Shown here: positions 10,671 to 18,864 of the stretch, piece after piece | Numbering within the stretch: position 1 is the first letter of the stretch | Layout: the number at the start of each line of letters is the position of its first letter | DNA from: Rhodocyclales bacterium | GTDB lineage: Bacteria; Pseudomonadota; Gammaproteobacteria; Burkholderiales; Rhodocyclaceae | Direction of reading: 5' to 3' | Assembly (NCBI GenBank): GCA_016214145.1 | Contig: JACRPA010000005.1 | Span: 62,001 to 126,000 of the forward strand | Length of the DNA stretch: 64,000 nt | The notes under the pieces: generated by a model | The model's database searches: none | What the model was told of the DNA's origin: nothing | What the model saw: the letters and a program-made list of their open reading frames with translations, nothing else | Made by a program: the position numbers and the translations under genes

Positions 10671-12952
10671 GCGGCAGGCAGTCCGTTTGCCGACACGGGA
10701 AGCGGCCGCCCCGTGAGCAGGGCGGGGATTTCCGACGCCGGCAGCGGCTTGCTGAAAAGATAGCCCTGCATTTCCTCGCAGTCGTAGCCTTTCAGCAGGG
10801 CGAGCTGCTCTTCGGTCTCGACGCCTTCGGCGATCACCCGCAGATTGAGCGAGTGGCCCAGGGCGATGACGGCCTGGACGATGGACGCATCGTTGCTGTC
10901 CTCCGCCATGTTGCGCACGAAGGACTGGTCCACCTTGAGCTTGTCCAGCGGAAAGCGCTTCAGGTAGGCGAGCGAGGAATAGCCGGTGCCGAAATCGTCG
11001 ATGGACAGCTCCACGCCGATGGCCTTCAGTTCGCGCATCATGGCGACGGACGACTCGACATCCTGCATGGCGGCGCTTTCCGTCACTTCGAGTTCGATGT
11101 GCCGCGGCGCCAGGCCGGTTTCGGCGATGACGCGGCGCACCAGCCCGGGCAGGCTCTTGTCGCGGAACTGGCGCGGCGAGATGTTGATCGCCATGCTCAT
11201 GGCCGGCCAGCCTTCCGCCTGCCAGCGCCTGGCCTGGCTGCAGGCGGTGCGCAGCACCCACTCGCCGATCGGCACGATCAGGCCGGTTTCCTCGGCGAGC
11301 GGAATGAAGTTGATCGGTGACACCATGCCGCGCCGCGGATTGCGCCAGCGCGCCAGGGCTTCGACGCCGATCACGTTCCCGGCCGCCGCGACCTGGAGCT
11401 GGTAGTGCAGTTCCAGCTCGTCGCGCGCCAGCGCCTGACGCAGCTCGTGCTCCAGCTCGAGCCGGTCCAGCGCCCGCGCGTTGAGCTCCTGCGAGTAGTA
11501 CTGGACGCCGTTGCTGCCCTCGCGCAGCGCCTTCTGCAGCGCGCTTTCGGCGTTGCGCACCAGATTGTCGGCTTCATTGCCGTCCTGCGGAAAGCAGGCC
11601 ACGCCGATGCTGAAGGTGACGAACAGGTCGCGCCCGTCCGCCTGCAGGGGCGATTCGGCGGCGGCCCCGACGCGCCCGGCCAGGCGCGAGACCGTGTCCG
11701 ACGCGCCCTCGCCGCAGGCCAGCAGGGCGAACAGATCGCCCTCGAAGCTGTACAGTTCGCAGCGCGCGGCGCCCTCGTTGCCGGGCTCCAGCAGCGCAGT
11801 CAGGCGCTGCGCGGCGGCGACCAGCACCCGCTCCGCCAGGGCCGGCCCCAGGCTTTCGGTGATGCGGCTGAAGCGGTCCAGGCTGAGCAGGACGGCGGCG
11901 CCGGCCTGTCCGCCGCCCGCTGCCGCGGCGAGGTCGTCGAAGAAGCGGCGGCGGTTCGGCAGCCCGGTCAGGTCGTCGTGGTAGGCCAGGAAGACCAGGC
12001 GCTCCTCGGCGCGCCTGCGTTCGCTGATGTCGGCCAGGTAGGCGTGGTAGACCTCGTAGTCGTCGAGATAATGCACGCGGCAGTCGAGCGTGCGGCCGTG
12101 CGCCTCGTACTGCCAGCTTTCCTGCCGCGCGCCGGAAGCCTTCAGGGCGGCCAGGCGCTGCGCCAGGTCGGCGGGGAACAGGGCCTGCGGCCCCTCCGCT
12201 TCGATGCCCATTTGCCTGAGCATCCCGGTTGCGCCGGGATTGGCGTAGCGCACCATGCCGCCCGCATCCAGGCTGAAGACGGGGCTGGGATTGCGCGCGG
12301 GAAACATGGCCAGGCGCCGGCGTTCCGCGCCCTCGGCAAGCCAGGCGCGGGCGAAATAGCCGCCGACCAGCGCCACCGCCAGCAGCGCGGCGCTGAAGGC
12401 GACGACCCAGGCGTAGATGTTGGCGATGGCCTGTTCGGCCTTGATGCCGCGTGCGACGACGCCGTCGCGGACGGCCTGGGCGAGCAGCTCGGCATTGCCG
12501 TTGATCTGCATGCACAGCGTGGTGATGTCGCGCAGCAGCGCCAGGGCGCGCTTCGGATCCGGCCTGTCGTGCAGCGCCTCGTCGAGCTGGCCGACCAGCG
12601 CTTGGATCGGCGGGTACTGCATCTCGATCAGCGCCAGCCGGCCGTCGCCGGGAAAGGCCTGGCGCAGGGCCTGCAGTCCCTCCGCAATGGCGCGCTCGTT
12701 TTCCTGCTTGCGCTCGCGGAAGATCGCGCGCTCGCGGAAGACGTAGTTGCCATAGGCGATCGGCTCGATGGCAGCCACTTCCGCCTTGAAGCCTTCCAGC
12801 GTCTGCAGGAGGCGGTTGTCGCGCTCCACCAGTCCCCGCGTCGCCTCGACGGCGATGCTGCCCTGGTGGATCACCAGCGCGGACAGGGCGACGCCGCCGG
12901 CGAATATCGCCGCATAGAGTGCGATCACCGTCTGTCGCAGGCTGAGTTTCAT
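10667..12952 (-). CDS. Membrane GGDEF-EAL protein, probable c-di-GMP phosphodiesterase
   Basis: The 761-residue protein has a membrane segment near residues 8-30, an extracytoplasmic region of about 150 residues, a second membrane segment (VVAFSAALLAVALVGGYFA), a PAS-like domain, then GGDEF and EAL domains. The cyclase signature is lost: the GGDEF position reads SFEGDLFAL. The EAL half is intact (VIGVEALARWRNP, ELEVTESA, DDFGTGYSSLAYLK, KLKVDQSFV, IAEGVE), so the protein should degrade c-di-GMP or bind nucleotides. ATG 12952 has GAGGAAGGC just upstream. It lies 10 bases after the DUF1223 gene and overlaps the glycosyltransferase, so it is part of the operon. Confidence 0.93.
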   Translation of the reverse strand: MKLSLRQTVIALYAAIFAGGVALSALVIHQGSIAVEATRGLVERDNRLLQTLEGFKAEVAAIEPIAYGNYVFRERAIFRERKQENERAIAEGLQALRQAFPGDGRLALIEMQYPPIQALVGQLDEALHDRPDPKRALALLRDITTLCMQINGNAELLAQAVRDGVVARGIKAEQAIANIYAWVVAFSAALLAVALVGGYFARAWLAEGAERRRLAMFPARNPSPVFSLDAGGMVRYANPGATGMLRQMGIEAEGPQALFPADLAQRLAALKASGARQESWQYEAHGRTLDCRVHYLDDYEVYHAYLADISERRRAEERLVFLAYHDDLTGLPNRRRFFDDLAAAAGGGQAGAAVLLSLDRFSRITESLGPALAERVLVAAAQRLTALLEPGNEGAARCELYSFEGDLFALLACGEGASDTVSRLAGRVGAAAESPLQADGRDLFVTFSIGVACFPQDGNEADNLVRNAESALQKALREGSNGVQYYSQELNARALDRLELEHELRQALARDELELHYQLQVAAAGNVIGVEALARWRNPRRGMVSPINFIPLAEETGLIVPIGEWVLRTACSQARRWQAEGWPAMSMAINISPRQFRDKSLPGLVRRVIAETGLAPRHIELEVTESAAMQDVESSVAMMRELKAIGVELSIDDFGTGYSSLAYLKRFPLDKLKVDQSFVRNMAEDSNDASIVQAVIALGHSLNLRVIAEGVETEEQLALLKGYDCEEMQGYLFSKPLPASEIPALLTGRPLPVSANGLPAA

Positions 12953-12962
12953 GCCTTCCTCT

Positions 12963-13799
12963 TCAGATTTGTGCGCGGCAATGGGCCAGGGCGACGGCCT
13001 GCAGCACTTCGCCGCTGTCGCTGTCCTGGACGAAGGCGGCCACGCCGGCACGGCTGAAGTCTATCCCGTCGCGCGGCGCGAAGGTATGGCTGTGGGCGAT
13101 GCGCCCGTCGGCGCCGACCGGCAGCGGGCCGAGCCACTGGCGCACGACATAATCGTGGCGCAGCCGCGCGCCGCGGTTCTCGCCGGCCGCGACGTCGCTG
13201 GCGAGGCCGCTCTCGTAGAGGGCGAGGTAGGCCTCGCTGCGGCCCTTGCGTGGCAGCACCTCGCCCGTCAGCCGGGCGGTCCAGCCCTCCGCCGCATTGC
13301 CTGTCACGGCCAGCGCGAGTTTCGCCTGGAGCGGCCGGGCGGCCGCCTTGCGCACGGCCTCGTCGAAGGCGGCCGGGCTGTGCCAGGCGCGGAAATCCCG
13401 TCCGTTCAGCATCACCTGCGGCGTGTAGACCACCCGTCCGCCGCCGCGGTTGACCATCTCGCGCTGGCGCTGGCCGAAGCGCGCCTGGGCGAAACGGTCG
13501 CGCCAGCCGATGTAGTCCCAGTAGTCGACATGCAGCGCCAGCGGCACGACGCGGCCGGGGGCGAGCTGCGACAGCCAGCGATCCGCCGGCGGACAACTGC
13601 TGCAGCCCTCGGAGGTGTACAGCTCGACCAGTGGCACGGCAACGGTTTCGGCGCGGGCGACGCACTCGGCCTGCGCTGCGCAGGCGGCCAGCGCGGCTGC
13701 GGCAAAAGTCAGTCTGCGCAGGACGGCGAGTAATGACCATCCCCCCGGCCCCCTTCCCGAGAAAGGGGGTGACGGTCGTTCGCCGCTACGCGGCTCCAT
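12963..13799 (-). CDS. DUF1223 family secreted thioredoxin-like protein
   Basis: DUF1223 proteins have a thioredoxin-like fold. Here the core is VPLVELYTSEGCSSCPPADR with a CxxC pair, followed by HVDYWDYIGWRDRFAQ and RVVYTPQVMLNGRDFR. A signal peptide is visible (TFAAAALAACAAQA). The only upstream in-frame ATG is at 13799, inside a dispersed intergenic repeat, which would add an odd basic and proline-rich N-terminus of about 25 residues before the signal sequence. A non-ATG start close to 13730 is possible. A copy of the 23-bp motif overlaps the signal-peptide codons. Function is unknown; a redox role is suggested by CxxC and by the neighbouring DsbB. Confidence 0.82.
   Translation of the reverse strand: MEPRSGERPSPPFSGRGPGGWSLLAVLRRLTFAAAALAACAAQAECVARAETVAVPLVELYTSEGCSSCPPADRWLSQLAPGRVVPLALHVDYWDYIGWRDRFAQARFGQRQREMVNRGGGRVVYTPQVMLNGRDFRAWHSPAAFDEAVRKAAARPLQAKLALAVTGNAAEGWTARLTGEVLPRKGRSEAYLALYESGLASDVAAGENRGARLRHDYVVRQWLGPLPVGADGRIAHSHTFAPRDGIDFSRAGVAAFVQDSDSGEVLQAVALAHCRAQI
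13705..13727 (-). repeat. Dispersed 23-bp motif, copy 1
   Basis: On the minus strand this is GCCGT, nine bases (CCTGCGCAG), then ACTGACTTT. It overlaps the signal-peptide codons of DUF1223. Confidence 0.7.
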
Positions 13800-13850
13800 G
13801 ATGTTGGCTGCGCCCACTTGGGGCGGCCCGGCGTGGGCGCTCATCCCCGC
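13735..13850 (+). repeat. Long dispersed intergenic repeat, copy 1
   Basis: The segment starts with C-rich and G-rich arms (CCCCCCGGCCCCCTTCCCG and AAGGGGGTGACGG), then GTTCGCCGCTACGCGGCTCC, and ends in a GGGGCGGCCC and GGGCGCTCAT stretch. Related sequences lie at 22014-22252, 62088-62270 (reversed) and partly at 20703-20778. It separates the oxidoreductase fusion from DUF1223 and overlaps the presumed DUF1223 start. Confidence 0.75.
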
Positions 13851-16000
13851 CTCCAGGCATGGTAGCGCGCCACCCATTCGAGCAGCCGCTGCGGCGCGTG
13901 CGCTTTCTTCCAGTTGCCGGCGGCGAACTTGTTGGCTTCGGCCAGCGTCGGGTAGATGTGGATGGTGCCGAGGATCTTGTTGAGGCCCAGGCCGTGGCGC
14001 ATGGCGGCGACGTATTCGGCGATGAGGTCGCCGGCATGCTCGCCGACGATCGTCACGCCGAGGATGCGGTCGCTGCCCGGCAGCGTGATCACCTTGACGA
14101 AGCCGTGCGCCTCCGAGTCGGCGATGGCGCGGTCGAGGTCGTCGAGGCCGTAGACGGTGACCTCGTGGGCGATGCCCTTCTCCTTCGCCTCCTGCTCGTT
14201 GAGGCCGACGCGCGCCACCTCGGGCTCGGTGAAGGTCGCCCAGGGGATGACCGAGTAGTCGGCCTTGAACTTGCGGAACGTGCCGAACAACGCGTTCACC
14301 GCGGCGTACCAGGCCTGGTGCGCCGCGGTATGCGTGAACTGGTAGGGGCCGGCGACGTCGCCGCAGGCGTAGATGTTGGGATACAGCGTCTGCAGGTACT
14401 CGTTGGTCTCGACGGTGCGCGTCTTCGCCAGCGGGATGCCGAGTTCCTCCAGGCCATAGCCCGTCGTGTTGGCGAGACGGCCGACCGCCACCAGCACTTC
14501 GTCGAAGGCGATGCGCACCTCGCCGCCGCCGGGCGCGCCGACATGCTCGCAGACCAGCGTCTTCTCGCCGTTCTCCACCAGGAAGCGCAGCGCCTTGTGG
14601 CCGCTGCGCACGTCGACGCCCTCGGCGCGGAAGCGCGCCGTCACCAGCTCGCTGACTTCCGGGTCCTCGCGGATCAGGATGCGCGGCAGCATCTCCACCT
14701 GCGTCACCTGCGCGCCGAGGCGGGCGAAGCATTGCGTCAGCTCGCAGCCGATCGGCCCGCCGCCGAGCACCAGCAGGCGGCGCGGCAGGCGGCGCAGGTT
14801 CCACAGCGTGTCCGAGGTGAGATAGCCGACTTCCTCCAGGCCGGGGATCGGCGGCACGAAGGGGCGCGCGCCGGCGGCGATGACTATTGAGCGGGTGGTC
14901 AGCGTCTGCGTGCCGGCGGCGGTCTTCACCTCCACCGCCCAGGGCGAGACGATTTTCGCCGTGCCTTCGAGCACCTCGACGCCGAGCGACGTGTAGCGTT
15001 CGACCGAGTCATGCGGCTCGACGGCCTTGACGATGGATTGCACCCGCTCCATCACCTCGGCGAAATCGAAGTCCACCTGGGCGCGCCGCATGCCGAACTC
15101 GCGCGCCCGCCCGGCGTGGGAAAGAAACTTGGCGGAACGGATCAGCGCCTTGGAGGGCACGCAGCCGGTGTTGAGGCAGTCGCCGCCCATGCGGTGCTTC
15201 TCGATCAACGTCACCTTCGCCTTCACCGCGGCGGCGATGTAGGCCGTCACCAGGCCGGCGCTGCCGGCGCCGATCACCACCAGGTTGCGGTCGAAGCGCC
15301 GCGGCCGCGGCCAGCGGGCGTAGGCCTTGCGCGCCTGGATGGCCCCGACGATTTTTTTCGCGATCAGCGGGAAAAGACCGAGCAGGGCGAAGGAGACGAT
15401 CAATCCCGGCGAGAGGATGCCGGAAAGCGACTCGATTTTCGCCAGTTGCGTGCCGGCGTTCACGTACACCAGCGTTCCGGCCAGCATGCCGAGCTGGCTC
15501 ACCCAGTAGAAGGCCCAGGCGCGGATGGGCGTCATCGCCATCGCCAGGTTGATGAGGAAGAAGGGGAACACCGGCACCAGGCGCAGGGTGAACAGATAGA
15601 AGGCGCCGTCGCGGGCGACGCCGGCATTGAGCGCCTGAAGGCGCTCGCCGAACTTCGCCTGCACCCAGTCGCGCAGCAGGAAGCGGGCGATGACGAAAGC
15701 CAGGGTGGCGCCGAGGCTCGAGGCGAAGCTGACGATCAGCGTGCCCCAGGCCAGGCCAAAGATGGCGCCGGCCGCCAGCGTCATCACCGCCGCGCCGGGC
15801 AGCGACAGGCCGGTGATGGCGACATAGGCGGCGAAGAAGGCGAACCCGGCGGCGAGCGGGTTGGCGGCGCGCCAGGAGTCGATCGCCGCCTGCTGCGACT
15901 TGAAGAAGTCGAGCTTCAGGTACTGGCCGAGATCGAAAACGAAAAATGCGGCGATGGCGGCAATGACGAGGGCGACGACAAGCAGCTTGCGCGCGTTCAT
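13841..16000 (-). CDS. TVP38/TMEM64 membrane domain fused to a mercuric-reductase-like flavoprotein
   Basis: This 719-residue fusion has an N-terminal integral membrane part of about 225 residues of the TVP38/TMEM64 (SNARE-associated, DedA-like) family, with LSLPGAAVMTLAAGAIFG and RLVPVFPFFLINLAM. The remaining 490 residues are a pyridine nucleotide-disulfide oxidoreductase: FAD site VVIGAGSAGLVTAYIAA, redox pair GGDCLNTGCVPSKALIR, NAD site LVLGGGPIGCELTQ, second FAD block YACGDVAGPYQFTH and a dimerisation end HIYPTLAEANK. The substrate is unknown; the soluble half resembles mercuric reductase or lipoamide dehydrogenase without the metal-binding C-terminal cysteines. ATG 16000 overlaps the stop of the OsmC fusion gene, so the two are co-translated. 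Confidence 0.92.
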   Translation of the reverse strand: MNARKLLVVALVIAAIAAFFVFDLGQYLKLDFFKSQQAAIDSWRAANPLAAGFAFFAAYVAITGLSLPGAAVMTLAAGAIFGLAWGTLIVSFASSLGATLAFVIARFLLRDWVQAKFGERLQALNAGVARDGAFYLFTLRLVPVFPFFLINLAMAMTPIRAWAFYWVSQLGMLAGTLVYVNAGTQLAKIESLSGILSPGLIVSFALLGLFPLIAKKIVGAIQARKAYARWPRPRRFDRNLVVIGAGSAGLVTAYIAAAVKAKVTLIEKHRMGGDCLNTGCVPSKALIRSAKFLSHAGRAREFGMRRAQVDFDFAEVMERVQSIVKAVEPHDSVERYTSLGVEVLEGTAKIVSPWAVEVKTAAGTQTLTTRSIVIAAGARPFVPPIPGLEEVGYLTSDTLWNLRRLPRRLLVLGGGPIGCELTQCFARLGAQVTQVEMLPRILIREDPEVSELVTARFRAEGVDVRSGHKALRFLVENGEKTLVCEHVGAPGGGEVRIAFDEVLVAVGRLANTTGYGLEELGIPLAKTRTVETNEYLQTLYPNIYACGDVAGPYQFTHTAAHQAWYAAVNALFGTFRKFKADYSVIPWATFTEPEVARVGLNEQEAKEKGIAHEVTVYGLDDLDRAIADSEAHGFVKVITLPGSDRILGVTIVGEHAGDLIAEYVAAMRHGLGLNKILGTIHIYPTLAEANKFAAGNWKKAHAPQRLLEWVARYHAWRRG

Positions 16001-17220
16001 GAGCCTTCTCCCGCATCGAGGTGGGTCGGCACCGTCACCTCGCCGTGCAGCGTGCGATGCACCGGGCACTTGTTGGCGATTTCCAGCAGCTTCTGCCGTT
16101 GCGCCGTGTCGAGATTGCCGTCGAGGCGGATGACGCGTTCGATGCGGTCGACCTTGCCCTCTTTGGATTCGCAGTCGGCGCAGTCCTGCGCATGAATCTT
16201 CTCGTGGCGGAGTTCGACCTGCACCCGCTCCAGCGGCAGTTTCTTCATGTCGGCGTACATGCGCAGCGTCATCGCCGTGCACGCGCCGAGGCCGGCCAGC
16301 AGCAGGTCGTAGGGCGACGGGCCGCTGCCGAGGCCGCCGGCCGAGACCGGCTCGTCTGCAAACAGCAGGTGCCCGCCGGCGACGATGCGCTGGGTGAACT
16401 TGCCTTCGCGCGTTTCCTCCACGCGCACCGTCGTGTCATCGGCTTGTGCGGCGGCCGGCGCGACATAGCGGCTGGCCCAGGCGGCGAGCACCTCGGCGAC
16501 ATAGGTGGCGTCCTCGCGCCGCGTCAGCAGGTGATCGGCGCTGTCGAGGGTAACGAAGCTCTTCGGCTGCGCGGCTTCCCCGAACAGGCGGATGCCGTTG
16601 TCGAAGTCGACGATCTCGTCGTCCGGCGCATGCATCACCAGCAGGGCCTTGTCCATGCTTCCCAGCGCATCGGCGAGGCGCTGCCCCTCGACGTCCTCGA
16701 CGAACTGGCGTCGGATGCGGAACTCGCGGCCGCCGAGCTTGACGGCGGCTTCGCCCTCGCGGCGGATCGCCTCCTCGGCGCCGGCGAAATTCTTCAGCAC
16801 GTGCGCCGGGTCGGCTGGCGCGTTGAGCGTGACGACCGCGCGCACCTCGGCCAGGCCCGGCGCCGCCGTGACGACCGCCGCGCCGCCCAGGCTGTGGCCG
16901 ATGAGCAGTTGCGGCGCCTGGTACTCGCGGCGCAGGTATTCGGCCGCCGCGGCGAGGTCGGCGACGTTAGAGGAAAAATTGGTGTCGGCAAATTCGCCCT
17001 CGCTGGCGCCGAGGCCGGTGAAATCGAAGCGCAGCACGGCGATGCCGCGCGCGGCCAGCGCCGCGCTGATGAAGGCCGCCGCCTTGCTTTGCTTCGAGCA
17101 GGTGAAGCAGTGGGCGAACAGCGCCCAGGCGCGCGGCGTGCCGCCCGGCAGCTCGATCCGGCCGGAAAGCGTGGCGCCGTCGCTGCCGGTGAAGGTCACG
17201 GAAATGCGTTGGGTGTTCAT
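15997..17220 (-). CDS. Alpha/beta hydrolase fused to an OsmC-like domain
   Basis: The 407-residue product joins a serine hydrolase and a peroxiredoxin-like OsmC domain. Residues 1-255 carry the hydrolase features: [14 protein letters not shown], the nucleophile elbow [11 protein letters not shown], and a distal [11 protein letters not shown] and SADHLL for acid and histidine. Residues about 270-407 are OsmC-like, with [20 protein letters not shown] and, near the end, [10 protein letters not shown], providing the two conserved cysteines used for hydroperoxide reduction. This fusion is known in other bacteria. It heads the run that continues into the TVP38-flavoprotein fusion by an ATGA overlap, which may supply reducing power. 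Confidence 0.92.
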   Translation of the reverse strand: MNTQRISVTFTGSDGATLSGRIELPGGTPRAWALFAHCFTCSKQSKAAAFISAALAARGIAVLRFDFTGLGASEGEFADTNFSSNVADLAAAAEYLRREYQAPQLLIGHSLGGAAVVTAAPGLAEVRAVVTLNAPADPAHVLKNFAGAEEAIRREGEAAVKLGGREFRIRRQFVEDVEGQRLADALGSMDKALLVMHAPDDEIVDFDNGIRLFGEAAQPKSFVTLDSADHLLTRREDATYVAEVLAAWASRYVAPAAAQADDTTVRVEETREGKFTQRIVAGGHLLFADEPVSAGGLGSGPSPYDLLLAGLGACTAMTLRMYADMKKLPLERVQVELRHEKIHAQDCADCESKEGKVDRIERVIRLDGNLDTAQRQKLLEIANKCPVHRTLHGEVTVPTHLDAGEGS

Positions 17221-17267
17221 GGCCTTGCCTCTCTTTTCATGTATTGGGCCTCGTATTTGCCTGTCGA

Positions 17268-17326
17268 ATGTAGGTCGGCCTTCAGGCCGACACGGTCGTT
17301 GTTAGTCGGGCTGAAGCCCGGCCCGC
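17268..17326 (-). repeat. Palindromic interspersed element, copy A
   Basis: The element reads ATGTAGGTCGGCC...GGCCGAC and then AGTCGGGCTGAAGCCCGG, two short hairpins in tandem. It is the reverse orientation of the copies at 56391 (inside hrpA) and 58987. It occupies the gap between the OsmC fusion gene and the broken metallophosphoesterase. Confidence 0.85.
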
Positions 17327-17340
17327 ACCGGGCATGTCAG

Positions 17341-17911
17341 TCATTTATCCGATCGCAATGAATGTCCTCCAACCGCGCTGGCCAGATCGTAGTCCGGGCC
17401 GGTCGCGATGCGTTTCCAGTACGAAGCATGTGCGGCGGAGCCCCCACGGCCAGTCGCGCTGGAATTGCGACTGCCATGCCTCCTGGTCGTAGCGCAGCGC
17501 CACGGCGTCGATGCGCAAGTCGACGACCGCCGCGACCCGGTGCATGGGCAGTCCGCCCAGATGCCGCCGCGTTGCGGGGATCGACTGCGCGGTGCGCCGC
17601 AGGCGCGCGAGGATGGCGTTGGACCGCGCCACCGCGGCATCGGACACGTCATCGGGATAGGCGCAGCCGCAGCCGGCGCGGTCGTCGTCGCCGGCGAGTT
17701 CTGTCTCGACGATTCCGCGCAGGGCGATGTGGTGCTGCACGCGCGCTTCGGCGGCGTCCAGCGCCGCCCGGTTGCCGTAGAGCCCGCCGACCACGATCAG
17801 CGTGTCGGCGGCGAAGTCGGGCGCGCGCACGAACTCGCCCGGGGCGCAGCCGTAATGAGACGGGCAGAAGCGGCCGGCAGCGCCAGCCTCAGTCCCCGAG
17901 GGCGCCGCCAC
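17341..17911 (-). pseudogene. Decayed metallophosphoesterase-like gene next to arsS
   Basis: A GTG at 17911 inside the end of arsS gives an open frame with RFCPSHYGCAPGEFVRAP, DTLIVVGGLYGNRAALDA, HHIALRGIVETELAG and GCGCAYPDDV, which I recognise as the ends of a calcineurin-like phosphoesterase family. Two blocks are missing without loss of frame: the segment between ALDAAE and ARVQHH that should carry the GD metal-site motif, and one after VVDLRI that should carry the later His motifs. The GN(V/H)E motif reads GIVE. Near the end, a run of five C on the plus strand (17441-17445) shifts the frame; the expected tail (GSAAHASYWKRIATGPDYDLA) continues in the neighbouring frame to 17341. I infer a dead gene. 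Confidence 0.72.
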
Positions 17912-18854
17912 AACTGCTTCCCTGTCCGGCCGTGCAGCCGTAGCAGTGGTCGGCCACGGCGATGGCGCCGCCTTCCAGTCCGGCCGCGGCCAGTTCCGTG
18001 ATGTGCGTCCGCGCCCCGCCTTTCGCGCCAAGGGGCAGTTCCAGCATCTGGTTGAAGTCGCAGTCGTAGGCGTATCCCCGCCAGTCGATGCTGAGCAGGC
18101 TGCGGCACATCACCTGATCGAGGTTCTGCTCGCGGTGCGCCGCTTGCAGCAGGGCCATGTAGTCGTTGAACTGGCCCTTCGAGATGAGGGTGCTGCCGAA
18201 GCGCTGGATCGGCATGTTGGCCAGGGTCAGCAGCCGCGTGAAGGCGATGCCGTGGCGCTCCGCCAGATGCCGGCGGTAGTCGGCCTCGAGCTGCACCTGC
18301 GGCGGCGGCAGCACCGGGCCCTGCGGGTTGTACACCAGGCTCAGCACCAGCCCGCTGCCCTCGCGGCCGTAGCCCAGGGCATTCAGCCGCTGCAGCGCGC
18401 GCAGGCTCTTGCCGAAGACGCCCTCGCCGCGCTGGCGGTCGACGTTCTCCTCGAGATAGCAGGGCAGCGAGGCGATGACCTCGACGCGCTGCGCGGCGAG
18501 GAAATCGGCGAGGTCCTCCTGTCCGGGCTCCTCGAGGATGGTGAGGTTGCAGCGGTCGATGACGTGCAGGCCGAGCGCGCGCGCCCCGGCCGTCAGGCGG
18601 CGGAAATGCGGATTCAGCTCGGGCGCGCCGCCGGTCAGGTCCAGCGCGGTCGCGCCGGCGCGGCGCAGGAAGGCCAGCACCGCATCGACGGTGCCGCCGT
18701 CCATCTGCTCGGTCCGCTTCGGCCCGGCGTTCACATGGCAGTGCAGGCAGGACTGGTTGCAGCGGTAGCCGAGATTGACCTGCAGCGTCTCCAGTTTTTT
18801 GCGGTGCAGGGCGGGGAAGCGCGTTTTTTGCAGGCGGGGCAGGGTGGCGTGCAT
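17889..18854 (-). CDS. arsS: Radical SAM protein of the ArsS type
   Basis: The 321-residue protein carries the [4Fe-4S]-SAM motif in YRCNQSCLHCHVNAGP, the family segment ALDLTGGAPELNPHFR, DRCNLTIL, and the Cys-rich C-terminus CYGCTAGQGSSCGG. These match the family named arsenosugar biosynthesis radical SAM protein ArsS, thought to act on a methylated arsenical and SAM to build the arsenosugar. Some relatives are selenoproteins; here the C-terminal positions are cysteines and the gene ends at an ordinary TGA. It is followed by the decayed phosphoesterase and preceded by DUF3179. An ArsM-like methyltransferase lies 16 kb away at 34435 rather than adjacent. Confidence 0.87.
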   Translation of the reverse strand: MHATLPRLQKTRFPALHRKKLETLQVNLGYRCNQSCLHCHVNAGPKRTEQMDGGTVDAVLAFLRRAGATALDLTGGAPELNPHFRRLTAGARALGLHVIDRCNLTILEEPGQEDLADFLAAQRVEVIASLPCYLEENVDRQRGEGVFGKSLRALQRLNALGYGREGSGLVLSLVYNPQGPVLPPPQVQLEADYRRHLAERHGIAFTRLLTLANMPIQRFGSTLISKGQFNDYMALLQAAHREQNLDQVMCRSLLSIDWRGYAYDCDFNQMLELPLGAKGGARTHITELAAAGLEGGAIAVADHCYGCTAGQGSSCGGALGD

Positions 18855-18864
18855 GGAGCGTCCT

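Noticed and set aside
17889..17920. ArsS as a selenoprotein with an internal TGA codon
   Set aside because: The Cys-rich C-terminus is complete before the TGA, the residues after it in frame are not family-like, and I see no convincing selenocysteine-insertion hairpin.
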